45,380 bases of DNA from Bacillota bacterium (GTDB taxonomy: Bacteria; Bacillota; Limnochordia; Darwinibacteriales; DTU012). Each line of letters opens with the position of its first letter. Position 1 is the stretch's first letter. The stretch spans positions 1 through 45,380 of the forward strand of contig JAAYMV010000100.1 in assembly GCA_012521185.1 (NCBI GenBank), given 5' to 3'. The notes beneath the pieces are model-generated. The model was given only the letters and a program-made list of their open reading frames with translations, did no database searches and was not told the origin of the DNA. Shown here piece after piece: positions 1-7,627 of the stretch. The position numbers and the translations under genes are program-made.

Positions 1-1
1 C

Positions 2-100
2 AATATGGCAGAAAAAGGAATCAGCGATACTGGCACAGTTTATTTACAAGCTGGACAAAAGTTAGCTGGTAAAATTGAATTAAAGATTAGTCGAATATAA
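2..100 (+). CDS. C-terminal end of an unidentified protein (truncated by window edge)
   Basis: An open frame runs from the window edge to a TAA at 98-100 and encodes the last 32 residues of a protein, ending in KIELKISRI. A strong terminator hairpin follows within two bases, which supports this being a real gene end. The residues alternate hydrophobic and charged positions as in a beta-rich C-terminus. I do not recognise the family and the piece is too short for a functional guess. Confidence 0.6.
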   Translation, partial: NMAEKGISDTGTVYLQAGQKLAGKIELKISRI

Positions 101-101
101 T

Positions 102-131
102 AAAACGACCTTCATTTTTGAAGGTCGTTTT
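102..131. terminator. Bidirectional intrinsic terminator
   Basis: A 13-bp perfect stem (102-114 with 119-131) encloses a TTTT loop. A-rich and T-rich ends lie on both sides, so it can end the rightward gene finishing at 100 and the leftward HAD gene finishing at 133. Confidence 0.9.
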
Positions 132-132
132 G

Positions 133-921
133 TTATTTATTACTATATCCAGGAACGATATCTCCAACACCATCTAAAATATAGTCGGGCCGGTAAGGGA
201 AACGTTTAACTGTGTCTCGAGAACTCACTCCGCTGAGTACTAAAACAGTTTCAATTTCTGATTCAATTCCTGCGATAATATCGGTATCCATCCGATCGCC
301 GATAATAGCAGTTTCATCACTTTGAGTTTTTAACTTTTTCAGAGCATGCCGCATCATCAATGGGTTGGGCTTGCCAATAAAATATGCTTGTCGTCCAGTT
401 GCTAACTCAATCGGTGCAATTAAGGCTTTAGTAGCCGGAACAATCCCCCGCTCAGTTGGACCAGTAAGATCTGGGTTAGTTCCGATTAATTTGGCACCTT
501 TTAAGACTAGGCGGACTGCATGCTCAATTTTTTCAAAGCTATAGGATCTAGTATCGCCAACAACAACATAATCAGGGTTAACATCGTTCATGGAGAAACC
601 AGCATCATATAGCGCATTTGTAAGACCAGCTTCACCAATTACATAAACACTGCCACCAGGAGTCTGACTGGCTAGAAAGCTAGCTGTTGCTATGGCGCTA
701 GTATGAAAGTGATGTTCATCTACCTCGATACCGAGACGTTCCAATTTTTGTTGTAGTTCTTTTGGTGAACGTTCACTACTATTAGTGAGAAACAAAAACT
801 CTTTATTTTCTTGTTTGAGCCAATTTACGAACTCAAGGACACCAGGTAGGAGATAGTTCCCATGATAGATAACTCCATCCATATCAATGATAAAACCTTT
901 TTTTGCTCTAATGTTATCCAA
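133..921 (-). CDS. HAD-IIA family sugar-phosphatase (NagD/AraL-like)
   Basis: This 262-residue protein is a HAD-superfamily hydrolase of subfamily IIA (NagD, AraL, p-nitrophenyl phosphatase group). The nucleophile motif DMDGVIYHG lies near residue 14. Motif II is the TNSSERSP stretch, a GKPNP segment carries the conserved Lys, and GDRMDTDI is the metal-binding motif IV. Members dephosphorylate small phosphorylated metabolites in the cytosol and often act in metabolite clean-up; the substrate cannot be read from sequence. The start is TTG at 919-921, with GGGAGG about 8 bases upstream. It lies downstream of the folate transporter gene in the same direction, about 100 bases away, and could be partly cotranscribed. 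Confidence 0.88.
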   Translation of the reverse strand: MDNIRAKKGFIIDMDGVIYHGNYLLPGVLEFVNWLKQENKEFLFLTNSSERSPKELQQKLERLGIEVDEHHFHTSAIATASFLASQTPGGSVYVIGEAGLTNALYDAGFSMNDVNPDYVVVGDTRSYSFEKIEHAVRLVLKGAKLIGTNPDLTGPTERGIVPATKALIAPIELATGRQAYFIGKPNPLMMRHALKKLKTQSDETAIIGDRMDTDIIAGIESEIETVLVLSGVSSRDTVKRFPYRPDYILDGVGDIVPGYSNK

Positions 922-1025
922 ACAGATCCCTCCCTTACCCTTAGTTTACCACGTTTTGTCAGAACAAACTAGCTCTTTAGAGATGCACTACATTAATTTT
1001 AACCAAACTATTTATAAATTAGTAA

Positions 1026-1559
1026 TTAACTAGTCTTATCTCTAGCATAGTTCACTGGCAAGTAGCTTAATAGTGTTCTTAGGAAGTAAGCAAATATTGG
1101 TACTTGTAATGGAAAGCTAATTAGTCGTGGAATGAAGTTGAATAGGAATGGTTGACCAAATAGGCTATAAAGAAAATAAGGAATTAGTAACAGTGTGGTT
1201 ATTCCTTGACCAATAGCGATAGCTAATACTAACCCCCAATAATTTTTGCTATCCTTGATGATATGGCTTACGATTAACCCGGGGATAAACCCTGTTAAAA
1301 AGGAAACAAAGGTAAAGTGAGGCAAATAGGCTCCCATTGGACTAATAATATAACCGACTATATCAGCAATGGCGCCGACGATACCTCCAGCCAGTGGTCC
1401 GTAATATATTCCTGCTAGAATGATTGGCAGCCCGCCAAAACCGATGCGGATAGCATCAACCCCGCCTAATGGAATACGAAAACTAAAGAAACGGGATAGC
1501 AAGACGCTTAAGGCAATCATTAATCCGAGGAAAACCAGATTACGTGTATTTTTTAGCAT
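1026..1559 (-). CDS. folT: Folate-type ECF transporter substrate-binding component (FolT-like)
   Basis: This is a 177-residue integral membrane protein with about six hydrophobic segments, the size and style of ECF S components. The N-terminal LVFLGLMIALSVLLSRF segment followed by a GFGGLPIILAGIYYGPLAGG region is typical of the folate family. It would bind a folate and dock to an EcfA-A'-T energising module, which is not in this window. The assignment is strongly supported by a tetrahydrofolate riboswitch in its leader. The start ATG (1557-1559) has the ribosome binding site GGAGGG five bases upstream, and that site is caught in an RNA hairpin. Regulation is therefore probably at translation. 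Confidence 0.9.
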   Translation of the reverse strand: MLKNTRNLVFLGLMIALSVLLSRFFSFRIPLGGVDAIRIGFGGLPIILAGIYYGPLAGGIVGAIADIVGYIISPMGAYLPHFTFVSFLTGFIPGLIVSHIIKDSKNYWGLVLAIAIGQGITTLLLIPYFLYSLFGQPFLFNFIPRLISFPLQVPIFAYFLRTLLSYLPVNYARDKTS

Positions 1560-1568
1560 CTCAACCCT

Positions 1569-1617
1569 CCTTTCTCTTTGGTACTATGGCAGAAGCTGCT
1601 CATACCAAAGAGAAAGG
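1569..1617 (-). promoter_or_regulatory. RBS-sequestering hairpin, expression platform of the riboswitch
   Basis: A perfect 15-bp inverted repeat (1569-1583 with 1603-1617) has a 19-base loop that can itself fold (GCAG/CTGC). In the leftward transcript the 3' arm ends in AAAGG, the start of the folT ribosome binding site AAAGGAGGG. The proximal arm's CUUUGGU (1610-1604) can alternatively pair with ACCAAAG (1626-1620), which lies at the 3' edge of the riboswitch P1 stem. This gives two mutually exclusive folds. Confidence 0.75.
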
Positions 1618-1621
1618 CCCT

Positions 1622-1731
1622 TTGGTGACAGCGGACGCGATGAACATACCGCAGCCTGTAACAGGCATTTCGTCTTAGGGCAACGTCCCATCCCTAAGCA
1701 CTAATTACGCATGTCATCTACTCTACCACAG
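1622..1731 (-). promoter_or_regulatory. Tetrahydrofolate (THF-I) riboswitch
   Basis: Read on the minus strand, the leader has the THF-I aptamer landmarks in order: a GGTAGAGTAGATG 5' segment, an ATGCG helix strand, an AGTGCTTAGGGATGGGACGTTG segment resembling the conserved GGGAUGUCG-type loop, a GACGAAATGCC strand, a CTGCGGTATGTTCATCGC strand and the closing GTCCGC near the 3' end. UGGU and ACCA can close P1. It sits between a candidate promoter and the folate transporter gene, the classic location for this class. Confidence 0.88.
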
Positions 1732-1742
1732 GTTTATATTGC

Positions 1743-1771
1743 ATTTTACCAAAATATGAGTTAAGATTCAA
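1743..1771 (-). promoter_or_regulatory. Candidate sigma-A promoter for the folT leader
   Basis: On the minus strand TTGAAT (1771-1766) is followed 17 bases later by TAAAAT (1748-1743), with a TG extension before the -10. The predicted start of transcription lies just before the riboswitch. Confidence 0.6.
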
Positions 1772-1772
1772 G

Positions 1773-1781
1773 TGATACAAT
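1773..1781 (+). promoter_or_regulatory. Candidate extended -10 promoter for the glyoxalase-like gene
   Basis: TGATACAAT is an extended -10 element without a convincing -35. It lies about 30 bases upstream of the ATG and overlaps the divergent folT promoter region. Confidence 0.35.
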
Positions 1782-1809
1782 TTGACAGAATTTGATAAGG
1801 AGTGAAGCA

Positions 1810-2187
1810 ATGTACAAGTTTTTACACACACGCGTTCGGGTTAGTGATTTGGAAAGGTCAATTAATTGGTATTGCGATAATTTAGGATTTCAAGTAAAAA
1901 GCAGAAATGATAAGTCACCTGCTGGTAATCGGATTGTTCATTTGGAATTACCGGGGAATGAACATACATTAGAATTAACTTGGTCAGCAGATTATAAGTT
2001 GGCTGTACCTGAGGATTTAATGCATTTTGCAATTGGCGTTCCAGATTTAACTGCTTTTTGTGAAGAATTGGAAGCGAAAGGTATCGAAATCTGGCCAAGC
2101 AATTGGCGGGAAGCTTTTGCTGAAGGTCGGAAAATGGCCTTTATTACTGATCCTGACAATTATGAAGTTGAACTTTTAGAAAGATAA
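1810..2187 (+). CDS. VOC-family protein, glyoxalase I-like
   Basis: This 125-residue single-domain vicinal oxygen chelate protein has the length and metal-ligand pattern of bacterial glyoxalase I: His6, Glu55, His72 and Glu121, aligning with the His5/Glu56/His74/Glu122 set of the E. coli enzyme. The end DPDNYEVELLER is characteristic. It may isomerise the hemithioacetal of methylglyoxal in the cytosol, although the thiol cofactor used by this organism is unknown. The start is the ATG at 1810, placed 6 bases after AAGGAGTG; an in-frame TTG at 1792 overlaps the region before that ribosome binding site and is not favoured. The gene stands alone, with a terminator immediately downstream. Confidence 0.85.
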   Translation: MYKFLHTRVRVSDLERSINWYCDNLGFQVKSRNDKSPAGNRIVHLELPGNEHTLELTWSADYKLAVPEDLMHFAIGVPDLTAFCEELEAKGIEIWPSNWREAFAEGRKMAFITDPDNYEVELLER

Positions 2188-2193
2188 TTATAG

Positions 2194-2229
2194 CTACCTG
2201 GTGAGTTTATAGGCTTACCAGGTAGTTTT
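2194..2229 (+). terminator. Intrinsic terminator after the glyoxalase-like gene
   Basis: CTACCTGGT (2194-2202) pairs with ACCAGGTAG (2217-2225) around a short loop and is followed by TTTTA. Confidence 0.85.
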
Positions 2230-2268
2230 ATTAAAATGTCATAGATTTTAAGAAGCGGAGGAGTTTAT

Positions 2269-2538
2269 ATGCGAGCTATTATTACAGTAATTGGTCAAGA
2301 CAGGGTTGGAATTATTGCTGGCGTTAGCGGAGTATTGGCTGCGGCTAAGGTCAACATTTTGGATATTAGTCAAACAGTTTTACAAGAATATTTTACTATG
2401 ATGATGTTAGTTGAAATTAGTAATGCCAGTATACCCTTAGAGCAATTACAAGCACAGTTAGTTGAGGAAGGTAACAGGCTAGGAGTAACTATTAAGCTAC
2501 AACATGAAGATGTATTTAAGTCAATGCATCGGATTTAG
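2269..2538 (+). CDS. ACT domain protein, UPF0237 family
   Basis: This is an 89-residue protein made of one ACT domain. It starts MRAIITVIGQDRVGIIAGVSG, the typical opening of stand-alone ACT proteins of the UPF0237/GcvR-like group. ACT domains bind amino acids or other small ligands and regulate partners; no catalytic function is expected. AGCGGAGGAG precedes the ATG at good distance. The next gene (UPF0210) begins 18 bases after its stop, so the two form an operon, a pairing seen in many Bacillota. The ligand and the target are unknown, although the neighbour is the obvious candidate partner. Confidence 0.88.
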   Translation: MRAIITVIGQDRVGIIAGVSGVLAAAKVNILDISQTVLQEYFTMMMLVEISNASIPLEQLQAQLVEEGNRLGVTIKLQHEDVFKSMHRI

Positions 2539-2556
2539 TAGAGGAGAGTGTTAGTT

Positions 2557-3915
2557 ATGCTTACATCTTATGAAGTTTTAGAGACCTTTAAGATGATTGA
2601 AGAAGAACATCTTGATATCCGGACTATTACTATGGGTATATCTTTGCGGGATTGTAGTCATAGTGATGGGAAAATTGCTCGACAAAAGATCTATGATAAA
2701 ATCACCAGATATGCGGAGAATTTAGTGGCAGTTGGTGAAGCTATTCAGCTAGAATATGGCATACCGATTATTAATAAACGAATATCGGTAACTCCGCTTT
2801 CCATGATTGCTGAAGCAAGTGATGAAGAAGACTACGTTAAATTTGCGGAAACTTTGGACCGGGCTGCAGATACAGTGGGAGTAAACTTTATTGGTGGATT
2901 TTCTGCCTTGGTACATAAAGGATATACTAAAGGGGATCAGCGCTTAATTGCCTCAATTCCAGAAGCGTTAAGTCGTACTGAAAGGGTATGCGCCTCTGTT
3001 AATGTTGCTACAACAAAAGCAGGCATTAATATGGATGCTGTCGCTGAAATGGGACGGGTTATTAAAGAAACTGCCGAACTAACCAAAGAGCGAGATGCGA
3101 TCGGTTGTGCAAAACTTGTTGTATTTGCTAATGTGCCAGAAGATAATCCGTTTATGGCTGGTGCTTTCCATGGTGTAGGAGAACCAGAATGTGTTATTAA
3201 TGTTGGAATTAGCGGCCCAGGAGCGGTTAAATCTGCTTTAGAAAGAGTGCGGGGCGAAAGGTTTGATGTGTTGGCTGAAACGGTGAAAAAAACTGCGTTT
3301 AAAATTACTCGGATGGGTCAATTAGTTGCCCAAGAGGCATCTAGACGTTTAGGTGTTCCTTTTGGCATTATTGATTTATCTTTAGCTCCTACACCAGCTG
3401 TAGGGGATAGTGTTGCACGGATTATTGAAGAAATGGGGATTGAAAGCTGCGGTGCGCCCGGCACAACAGCTGCTTTAGCATTATTGAATGATGCTGTTAA
3501 GAAAGGTGGAACTATGGCATCTTCCCATGTTGGCGGTTTAAGTGGTGCTTTTATTCCAGTTAGCGAAGATGAAGGAATGATTGCAGCTGTGGAAAAAGGC
3601 TCCCTAAGTTTAGAAAAACTAGAAGCCATGACATGCGTTTGCTCTGTAGGTCTTGATATGATTGTTGTGCCTGGTGAGACTTCAGCCGAAACGCTAGCAG
3701 GTTTAATTGCTGATCAAGCAGCTATTGGTATGATTAACAATAAAACCACTGCAGTACGGGTGATTCCCGTTCCAGGTAAGAATGTAGGAGATTGGGTTGA
3801 ATTTGGTGGGCTACTGGGTAGTTCACCAGTAATGCCGATTAGTAAATTTTCTAGCAGTGATTTTATTAATCGGGGTGGAAGAATCCCTGCTCCAATTAAT
3901 AGTCTGAAAAATTAA
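2557..3915 (+). CDS. UPF0210 (DUF711) family protein
   Basis: This 452-residue cytosolic protein belongs to the widespread UPF0210/DUF711 family, which has solved structures but no agreed function. Recognisable features are the N-terminal [14 protein letters not shown] segment, [15 protein letters not shown] near residue 112, a central [17 protein letters not shown] glycine-rich loop and [20 protein letters not shown]. Length is normal for the family. The ATG at 2557 is chosen because GAGGAG lies 10 bases upstream; the in-frame GTG at 2548 overlaps that ribosome binding site. It follows the ACT-domain gene directly and probably works with it. Confidence 0.88.
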   Translation: MLTSYEVLETFKMIEEEHLDIRTITMGISLRDCSHSDGKIARQKIYDKITRYAENLVAVGEAIQLEYGIPIINKRISVTPLSMIAEASDEEDYVKFAETLDRAADTVGVNFIGGFSALVHKGYTKGDQRLIASIPEALSRTERVCASVNVATTKAGINMDAVAEMGRVIKETAELTKERDAIGCAKLVVFANVPEDNPFMAGAFHGVGEPECVINVGISGPGAVKSALERVRGERFDVLAETVKKTAFKITRMGQLVAQEASRRLGVPFGIIDLSLAPTPAVGDSVARIIEEMGIESCGAPGTTAALALLNDAVKKGGTMASSHVGGLSGAFIPVSEDEGMIAAVEKGSLSLEKLEAMTCVCSVGLDMIVVPGETSAETLAGLIADQAAIGMINNKTTAVRVIPVPGKNVGDWVEFGGLLGSSPVMPISKFSSSDFINRGGRIPAPINSLKN

Positions 3916-3934
3916 CAAGCCCGATCAGGGCTTG
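3916..3934. terminator. Terminator hairpin between convergent genes
   Basis: A CAAGCCC/GGGCTTG stem with a 5-base loop starts immediately after the UPF0210 stop codon and is followed by TTTATT. It lies against the end of the leftward gene (stop at 3936) and may serve both directions. Confidence 0.7.
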
Positions 3935-3935
3935 T

Positions 3936-5417
3936 TTATTCTTCAGCAGTTAATTGTTCTAGTAAGCTTTCTAATTCTTTTAGCTTTTGTTTAATCTCTG
4001 TGATTAAATCTTGTTTAGTTCCTTTCTGATCCGTAATGAGTTCTTGATCAATGGTGTTGCCTGTTAGGAAGTTAATGATTGCGGATTGATTATTAAATTG
4101 ATAAACATCATTAGTTTCCGCATCGATAAAGGATTGAAAAGCAATACCGGCTGCATCACTAGGAATAATTGTTAGTTTCCAATACAACTTTTGGTTGCGA
4201 ATAAAAGGCAGTGGCTCAACGGAGTGAAACATGCTCCAATCAACGGAAGGATTGTTTCTCCGAATATAATCTACCGCCCGTACTGGACCAGTTAAGGTTT
4301 CTTCCGGTGGTAATTGATAAATTTCAATTTGACCAGTTCTAGCATCCACTATAAAGACTTTAAAGATTCCATGACTAGCCCCATAAGGTTCGGTACTGAT
4401 AAACCACTTTAACCCTTCTTTAGTGTTCATTAAATAAGGTTGACGATTGATTGAGGAATTAGCTCCTGCCGCATCTTGGATTTGAATTTGATCTTTATGA
4501 ATAAAAAACTTGTTAAGTACTCCAAGATGGTATTGATAGGCATCTACATAAGTACGAGTTAGATTTTCTGGAAAAATGCGATTACCTGTTAATACTGGAT
4601 GTTCTAAAGCTTTTTCTGGGGTAACAAACTCGATATTCCCAGCAGAGTCCACTATAAATACTCCTTTAAAGTAAGGGACAGTAAAAGGGATTCCCCAGCG
4701 AAAATGAAAGCGATAACCAATAGCTCCGACTATTGTATATAGATCATTATTGTAAGGAATATACATTGGATCATCAGTGGTGACGAAATAATTCTTACGG
4801 TAAAGGTTCCAATAGAGATTGTCAACTATTTGCATTCCTTCACCAATAGTAAGGTTTTGGCGGATTTGCTTAGAGTTTTTTGCTTGAGTGGTAGCATCCA
4901 CAGCAATGATTCCTTGATTTTTTTGATTAAAAGTTAAGATAAAACTATCTGGTGTAAGTGGGAAGACCCATTGGATTTTTCCATCTATAATAGCGATATT
5001 TTCTGTACCTAATTTAAACTGACTGGATTGTAACGAGTCTTTGGCATAGCGCTTAGCAACTTCATAAGGCATTAGTCGAATACTATCGGTGGATTCTGGT
5101 AAAGATTCCCTTGTTTGATACTCAACAGTTTCAGCGATAGTTAATCCTCGAGCAATATGCGCTAGAATAAGGCCACCAGCTAATAAGAAAACGAAGACAA
5201 AGAAAGAGACAGTTATTGCAGCATTGCTACCGATTTTCTTTAGCTCGGGACTTCTATTAAATAATGCAAAATGGAGTATAATTGTAATTAACAACATATA
5301 CCAGATTACTGGTGTGGCATAGAGGAAAACAAAAATTCCATGGAACCAGGTGCGGAAAAACCATAGTCCAGCAATTAGTAGCCCAGTTATAACTAAAAAA
5401 CGTATCAAGTTTTTCAT
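3936..5417 (-). CDS. Membrane-anchored protein of unknown function
   Basis: This protein has 493 residues and I do not recognise its family. The first about 100 residues hold three hydrophobic membrane segments (MKNLIRFLVITGLLIAGLWF, a second around residues 27-47 and a third around 66-90). A long, probably extracytoplasmic beta-rich region follows, with repeated patterns such as IVDSAGNIEFV, IVDARTGQIEIYQ and FIDAETNDVYQF. These resemble PepSY-like or beta-sandwich repeats, which is only an impression. The C-terminus (about 455-493) is a charged predicted coiled coil, KQDLITEIKQKLKELESLLEQL. The start is the ATG at 5415-5417, preceded by GGAGGTGAAGCT; an in-frame upstream start would give a non-hydrophobic 22-residue leader. 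It is divergent from another envelope protein. Confidence 0.7.
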   Translation of the reverse strand: MKNLIRFLVITGLLIAGLWFFRTWFHGIFVFLYATPVIWYMLLITIILHFALFNRSPELKKIGSNAAITVSFFVFVFLLAGGLILAHIARGLTIAETVEYQTRESLPESTDSIRLMPYEVAKRYAKDSLQSSQFKLGTENIAIIDGKIQWVFPLTPDSFILTFNQKNQGIIAVDATTQAKNSKQIRQNLTIGEGMQIVDNLYWNLYRKNYFVTTDDPMYIPYNNDLYTIVGAIGYRFHFRWGIPFTVPYFKGVFIVDSAGNIEFVTPEKALEHPVLTGNRIFPENLTRTYVDAYQYHLGVLNKFFIHKDQIQIQDAAGANSSINRQPYLMNTKEGLKWFISTEPYGASHGIFKVFIVDARTGQIEIYQLPPEETLTGPVRAVDYIRRNNPSVDWSMFHSVEPLPFIRNQKLYWKLTIIPSDAAGIAFQSFIDAETNDVYQFNNQSAIINFLTGNTIDQELITDQKGTKQDLITEIKQKLKELESLLEQLTAEE

Positions 5418-5520
5418 AGCTTCACCTCCGAATTTTATGTTTAATTCTGTAAATAACAACAATTTCCTGCAACTTATTAGCAAATTATTAGTTTAATCTC
5501 TATTTTAGAAGGGAGATATC

Positions 5521-6321
5521 ATGAAACTACGTCGATTAACGCTTGTAATCTGCTTGCTGTTTTTAGTTAGTATGCTAGCTTCTGGTAGTACAACTGCTTC
5601 TTTAATTGAGAGTTTGCCTGTAAGGCAACAATATCAGGTTCAGATTATAACCCCTTTAGGTGAAGAAGAATATCGCTACTTTGTTGACTATCAAGTTCTG
5701 GAAGACGCTCAACAGTTGCAAGTGACTATTGATGGCTCTGGATATATCAGCACCACATTCTATGATCACAGGTTAAATTTAATCCAGGGAGAAATGGAAG
5801 TAATTGACACAGAGGATATTGCTCGTGTAGGGTTTGACCGGCGTGTTGCCATAGCTATCCCGGAAAAAGAACAAATTATTTTAGAGTTTTACTTAGCAGA
5901 AGATTTACAGCTTAGTCGGGAATTATATCCACCTAATAATAATGCTACTGAAATCGGTATTTTAGGTCTTTACTTACAGGCTTTATTACACAAGTCTGGT
6001 ATAGCTAACTTAGAGTTTCATGGGAATTTGTTTGATATTAATCGAGGCAGTTATTTTAAATTAGGAACTAGTTTGTTGACTGGTGCTGAAGTAGAAAAAT
6101 TAGCGGCAGGGCTACGTGTTCCACAACAGGTAAAAGCTATTTTAAGTGATCCCAATCAGATATTTGTTTTTAAACTTGGATATACAGGAATAGTGCGCTG
6201 GTTTATTCCTAATCAGTTCTATGTTGTATTGGAAAAAGCAGCTCCCCATCGGATTTTAGCCTTTTGGGGTGGTAGTTCAAAGTTATTACGTTATGAAATA
6301 TATAGCTGTCCTGAACATTAA
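5521..6321 (+). CDS. Exported protein of unknown function
   Basis: This protein has 266 residues. The N-terminus has a positive MKLRR stretch, a hydrophobic core (LVICLLFLVSMLASG) and a likely signal peptidase I site near TTAS, so it is probably secreted. No lipobox Cys is present. The mature part is rich in beta-strand-like sequence and lacks motifs I can name. GGGAG precedes the ATG. It starts about 100 bases from the divergent membrane protein; the two may belong to one envelope function, but nothing in the sequence proves it. Confidence 0.7.
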   Translation: MKLRRLTLVICLLFLVSMLASGSTTASLIESLPVRQQYQVQIITPLGEEEYRYFVDYQVLEDAQQLQVTIDGSGYISTTFYDHRLNLIQGEMEVIDTEDIARVGFDRRVAIAIPEKEQIILEFYLAEDLQLSRELYPPNNNATEIGILGLYLQALLHKSGIANLEFHGNLFDINRGSYFKLGTSLLTGAEVEKLAAGLRVPQQVKAILSDPNQIFVFKLGYTGIVRWFIPNQFYVVLEKAAPHRILAFWGGSSKLLRYEIYSCPEH

Positions 6322-6392
6322 CGGAGGCAGGAAATGGATAGGTAAAGTCGAAAGACAATAGCAATATGATGTTATTTTTAGGAGGCTCTAAA

Positions 6393-7112
6393 ATGCACGA
6401 ATTACAAATTAAGTATGAAGGCCAAATTAAGGAATTAGCCGATGCTAGTGTACGTCTGGCTGAGTTAGGCTATGTTACTTCTCATGGTGGTAATCTATCT
6501 TATCGAGTTGCGGAAAATGTAGTTCTTATTACGCCAACCAAAGTAGCAAAAAGAAAGATTACTTTTGATGATATTTGCATAATAGATATGGAAGGTCATG
6601 TGCTCTATGCAAAAGAAGGGCGAAAACCAACTGGAGAAACACCCTTTCATTTACGAATTTTCCAAAAGCGTCCTGATCTAACTGGCATTGTTCACGCTCA
6701 TCCGCCGGTCATGACTGGATTTGCCATTGCTAATACTGATTTGTTGGCTAAGCCATTCTTACCAGAGCCAATTATCGAAGTAGGACCAATGGTAATGGTG
6801 GATTATGAAGAACCTTTATCAGATGAGTTAGCTAGAGCATTTGATGATAAATTAGACTATGCTAATGCTTTTTTAATGAAAAATCATGGGGCGCTGGTAA
6901 CTAGTTCAGAAGGTGTGGAAAGAGCATTAGAATTTTTTGAAATGATGGAAGCGGCTGCCATCTCAATTTTTGTTGCTGAATTATTAGGTGGAGCTGATGT
7001 TTTAGAGAAAAAGCATGTTCAAAACCTGGAAAGAACCATGAAGACTAGAAATTTACCAATGCCCGGTGCTAAAGGCAAGGTAACTGGGTTATTAGATTTG
7101 TTCTATAAATAA
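6393..7112 (+). CDS. Class II aldolase / adducin family protein (fuculose-phosphate aldolase-like)
   Basis: This protein has 239 residues, close to the size of E. coli FucA. The zinc ligands are visible as the HAHPP motif (His101, His103) and KNHGA (His165). The catalytic Glu is Glu82 in the TGETPFH motif, and TSHGGNLSYR near residues 30-38 forms the phosphate-binding loop. The family cleaves sugar phosphates to dihydroxyacetone phosphate and an aldehyde, or epimerises ribulose 5-phosphate; the exact sugar is unknown. The start at 6393 follows TAGGAGG at 7-bp spacing. The next gene, an ASRT-like ligand-binding protein, begins 29 bases after the stop and is probably cotranscribed. Confidence 0.88.
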   Translation: MHELQIKYEGQIKELADASVRLAELGYVTSHGGNLSYRVAENVVLITPTKVAKRKITFDDICIIDMEGHVLYAKEGRKPTGETPFHLRIFQKRPDLTGIVHAHPPVMTGFAIANTDLLAKPFLPEPIIEVGPMVMVDYEEPLSDELARAFDDKLDYANAFLMKNHGALVTSSEGVERALEFFEMMEAAAISIFVAELLGGADVLEKKHVQNLERTMKTRNLPMPGAKGKVTGLLDLFYK

Positions 7113-7141
7113 AGATAACTAATGACGGGAGTTGATTCTAA

Positions 7142-7519
7142 GTGGAGAAAAAAACAGCTGGCTCAAAGGTTTGGTTTATTCCTGATTGTTATTGGCCGGA
7201 AATTACTACAGGTAAGCATTACGTTAGTCATGAGGCTATCTGTGTCTTAAACCCTGGCCAAGTTGATGCTAGGATTAAGTTGACATTCTATTTTTCAGAT
7301 GCTGAACCATTACGAGATTTTTACGCTGAATGCAAAGCTGAGCGAACTAATCACATTCGTTTAGACTTAATCGAAAACAGTCAAGGACAGAAAATACCAC
7401 AAGGAGTTCCTTATGCTGCCATGGTTGAAAGTGATCAACCGATCATCGTACAATATAGTCGCTTAGATACAACTCAAGCAGAAATAGGTTTAATGACTAC
7501 TATTGCATATCCTTTATAA
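7142..7519 (+). CDS. Anabaena sensory rhodopsin transducer (ASRT)-like small-molecule-binding protein
   Basis: This 125-residue soluble protein clearly resembles the sensory rhodopsin transducer family. Shared signatures are KVWFIPDCYWP, YVSHEAICVLNPG, FYFSDAEPLRDF, AERTNHIRLD and IIVQYSRLDTTQAE, matching family blocks such as SHETVCILNAG, IYYSDKEP and VQHTRLDSRQAE. The family folds as a small beta sandwich, and bioinformatic work proposed that it binds carbohydrates or other small ligands. No rhodopsin gene is in this window. Cotranscription with a sugar-phosphate aldolase fits a role in sugar metabolism. The start is GTG, 10 bases after GGGAG. Confidence 0.87.
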   Translation: MEKKTAGSKVWFIPDCYWPEITTGKHYVSHEAICVLNPGQVDARIKLTFYFSDAEPLRDFYAECKAERTNHIRLDLIENSQGQKIPQGVPYAAMVESDQPIIVQYSRLDTTQAEIGLMTTIAYPL

Positions 7520-7533
7520 TCGATAAATACTTA

Positions 7534-7562
7534 TTGACATTTTTTTCAAATCGTGATATCTT
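7534..7562 (+). promoter_or_regulatory. Candidate promoter upstream of the acetolactate synthase-like gene
   Basis: A perfect TTGACA is followed 17 bases later by TATCTT. The predicted start (about 7569) is only about 9 bases before a terminator-like hairpin. An alternative promoter, TTGAAA (7565-7570) with TATAGA (7590-7595), would start after the hairpin but has a 19-base spacer. Confidence 0.45.
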
Positions 7563-7577
7563 ATTTGAAATATATTG

Positions 7578-7605
7578 ACCTCGTCTGAATATAGACGAGG
7601 TTTTT
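7578..7605 (+). terminator. Intrinsic terminator or attenuator before the acetolactate synthase-like gene
   Basis: ACCTCGTCT (7578-7586) and AGACGAGGT (7593-7601) form a perfect stem with a 6-base loop and a T-run. It most simply ends the aldolase-ASRT operon, but it also lies downstream of a good promoter, so read-through control of the next gene is possible. Confidence 0.8.
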
Positions 7606-7627
7606 AGCCATAAGGGAGGAGATTGTT

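Noticed and set aside
1420-1704. Rightward 94-codon open frame across the folT start and riboswitch
   Set aside because: No ribosome binding site. It lies antisense to folT and to the structured leader, and the protein has no recognisable features.
6334-6345. Tiny frame ATG-GAT-AGG-TAA preceded by GGAGG, between the exported-protein gene and the aldolase gene
   Set aside because: Three codons only. It could be a leftover or a chance start with a good ribosome binding site; no sign that it controls the next gene.
7142-7519. Possible light-sensing system because of the rhodopsin-transducer-like protein
   Set aside because: No rhodopsin or retinal biosynthesis gene in the window; the neighbour is a sugar-phosphate aldolase.
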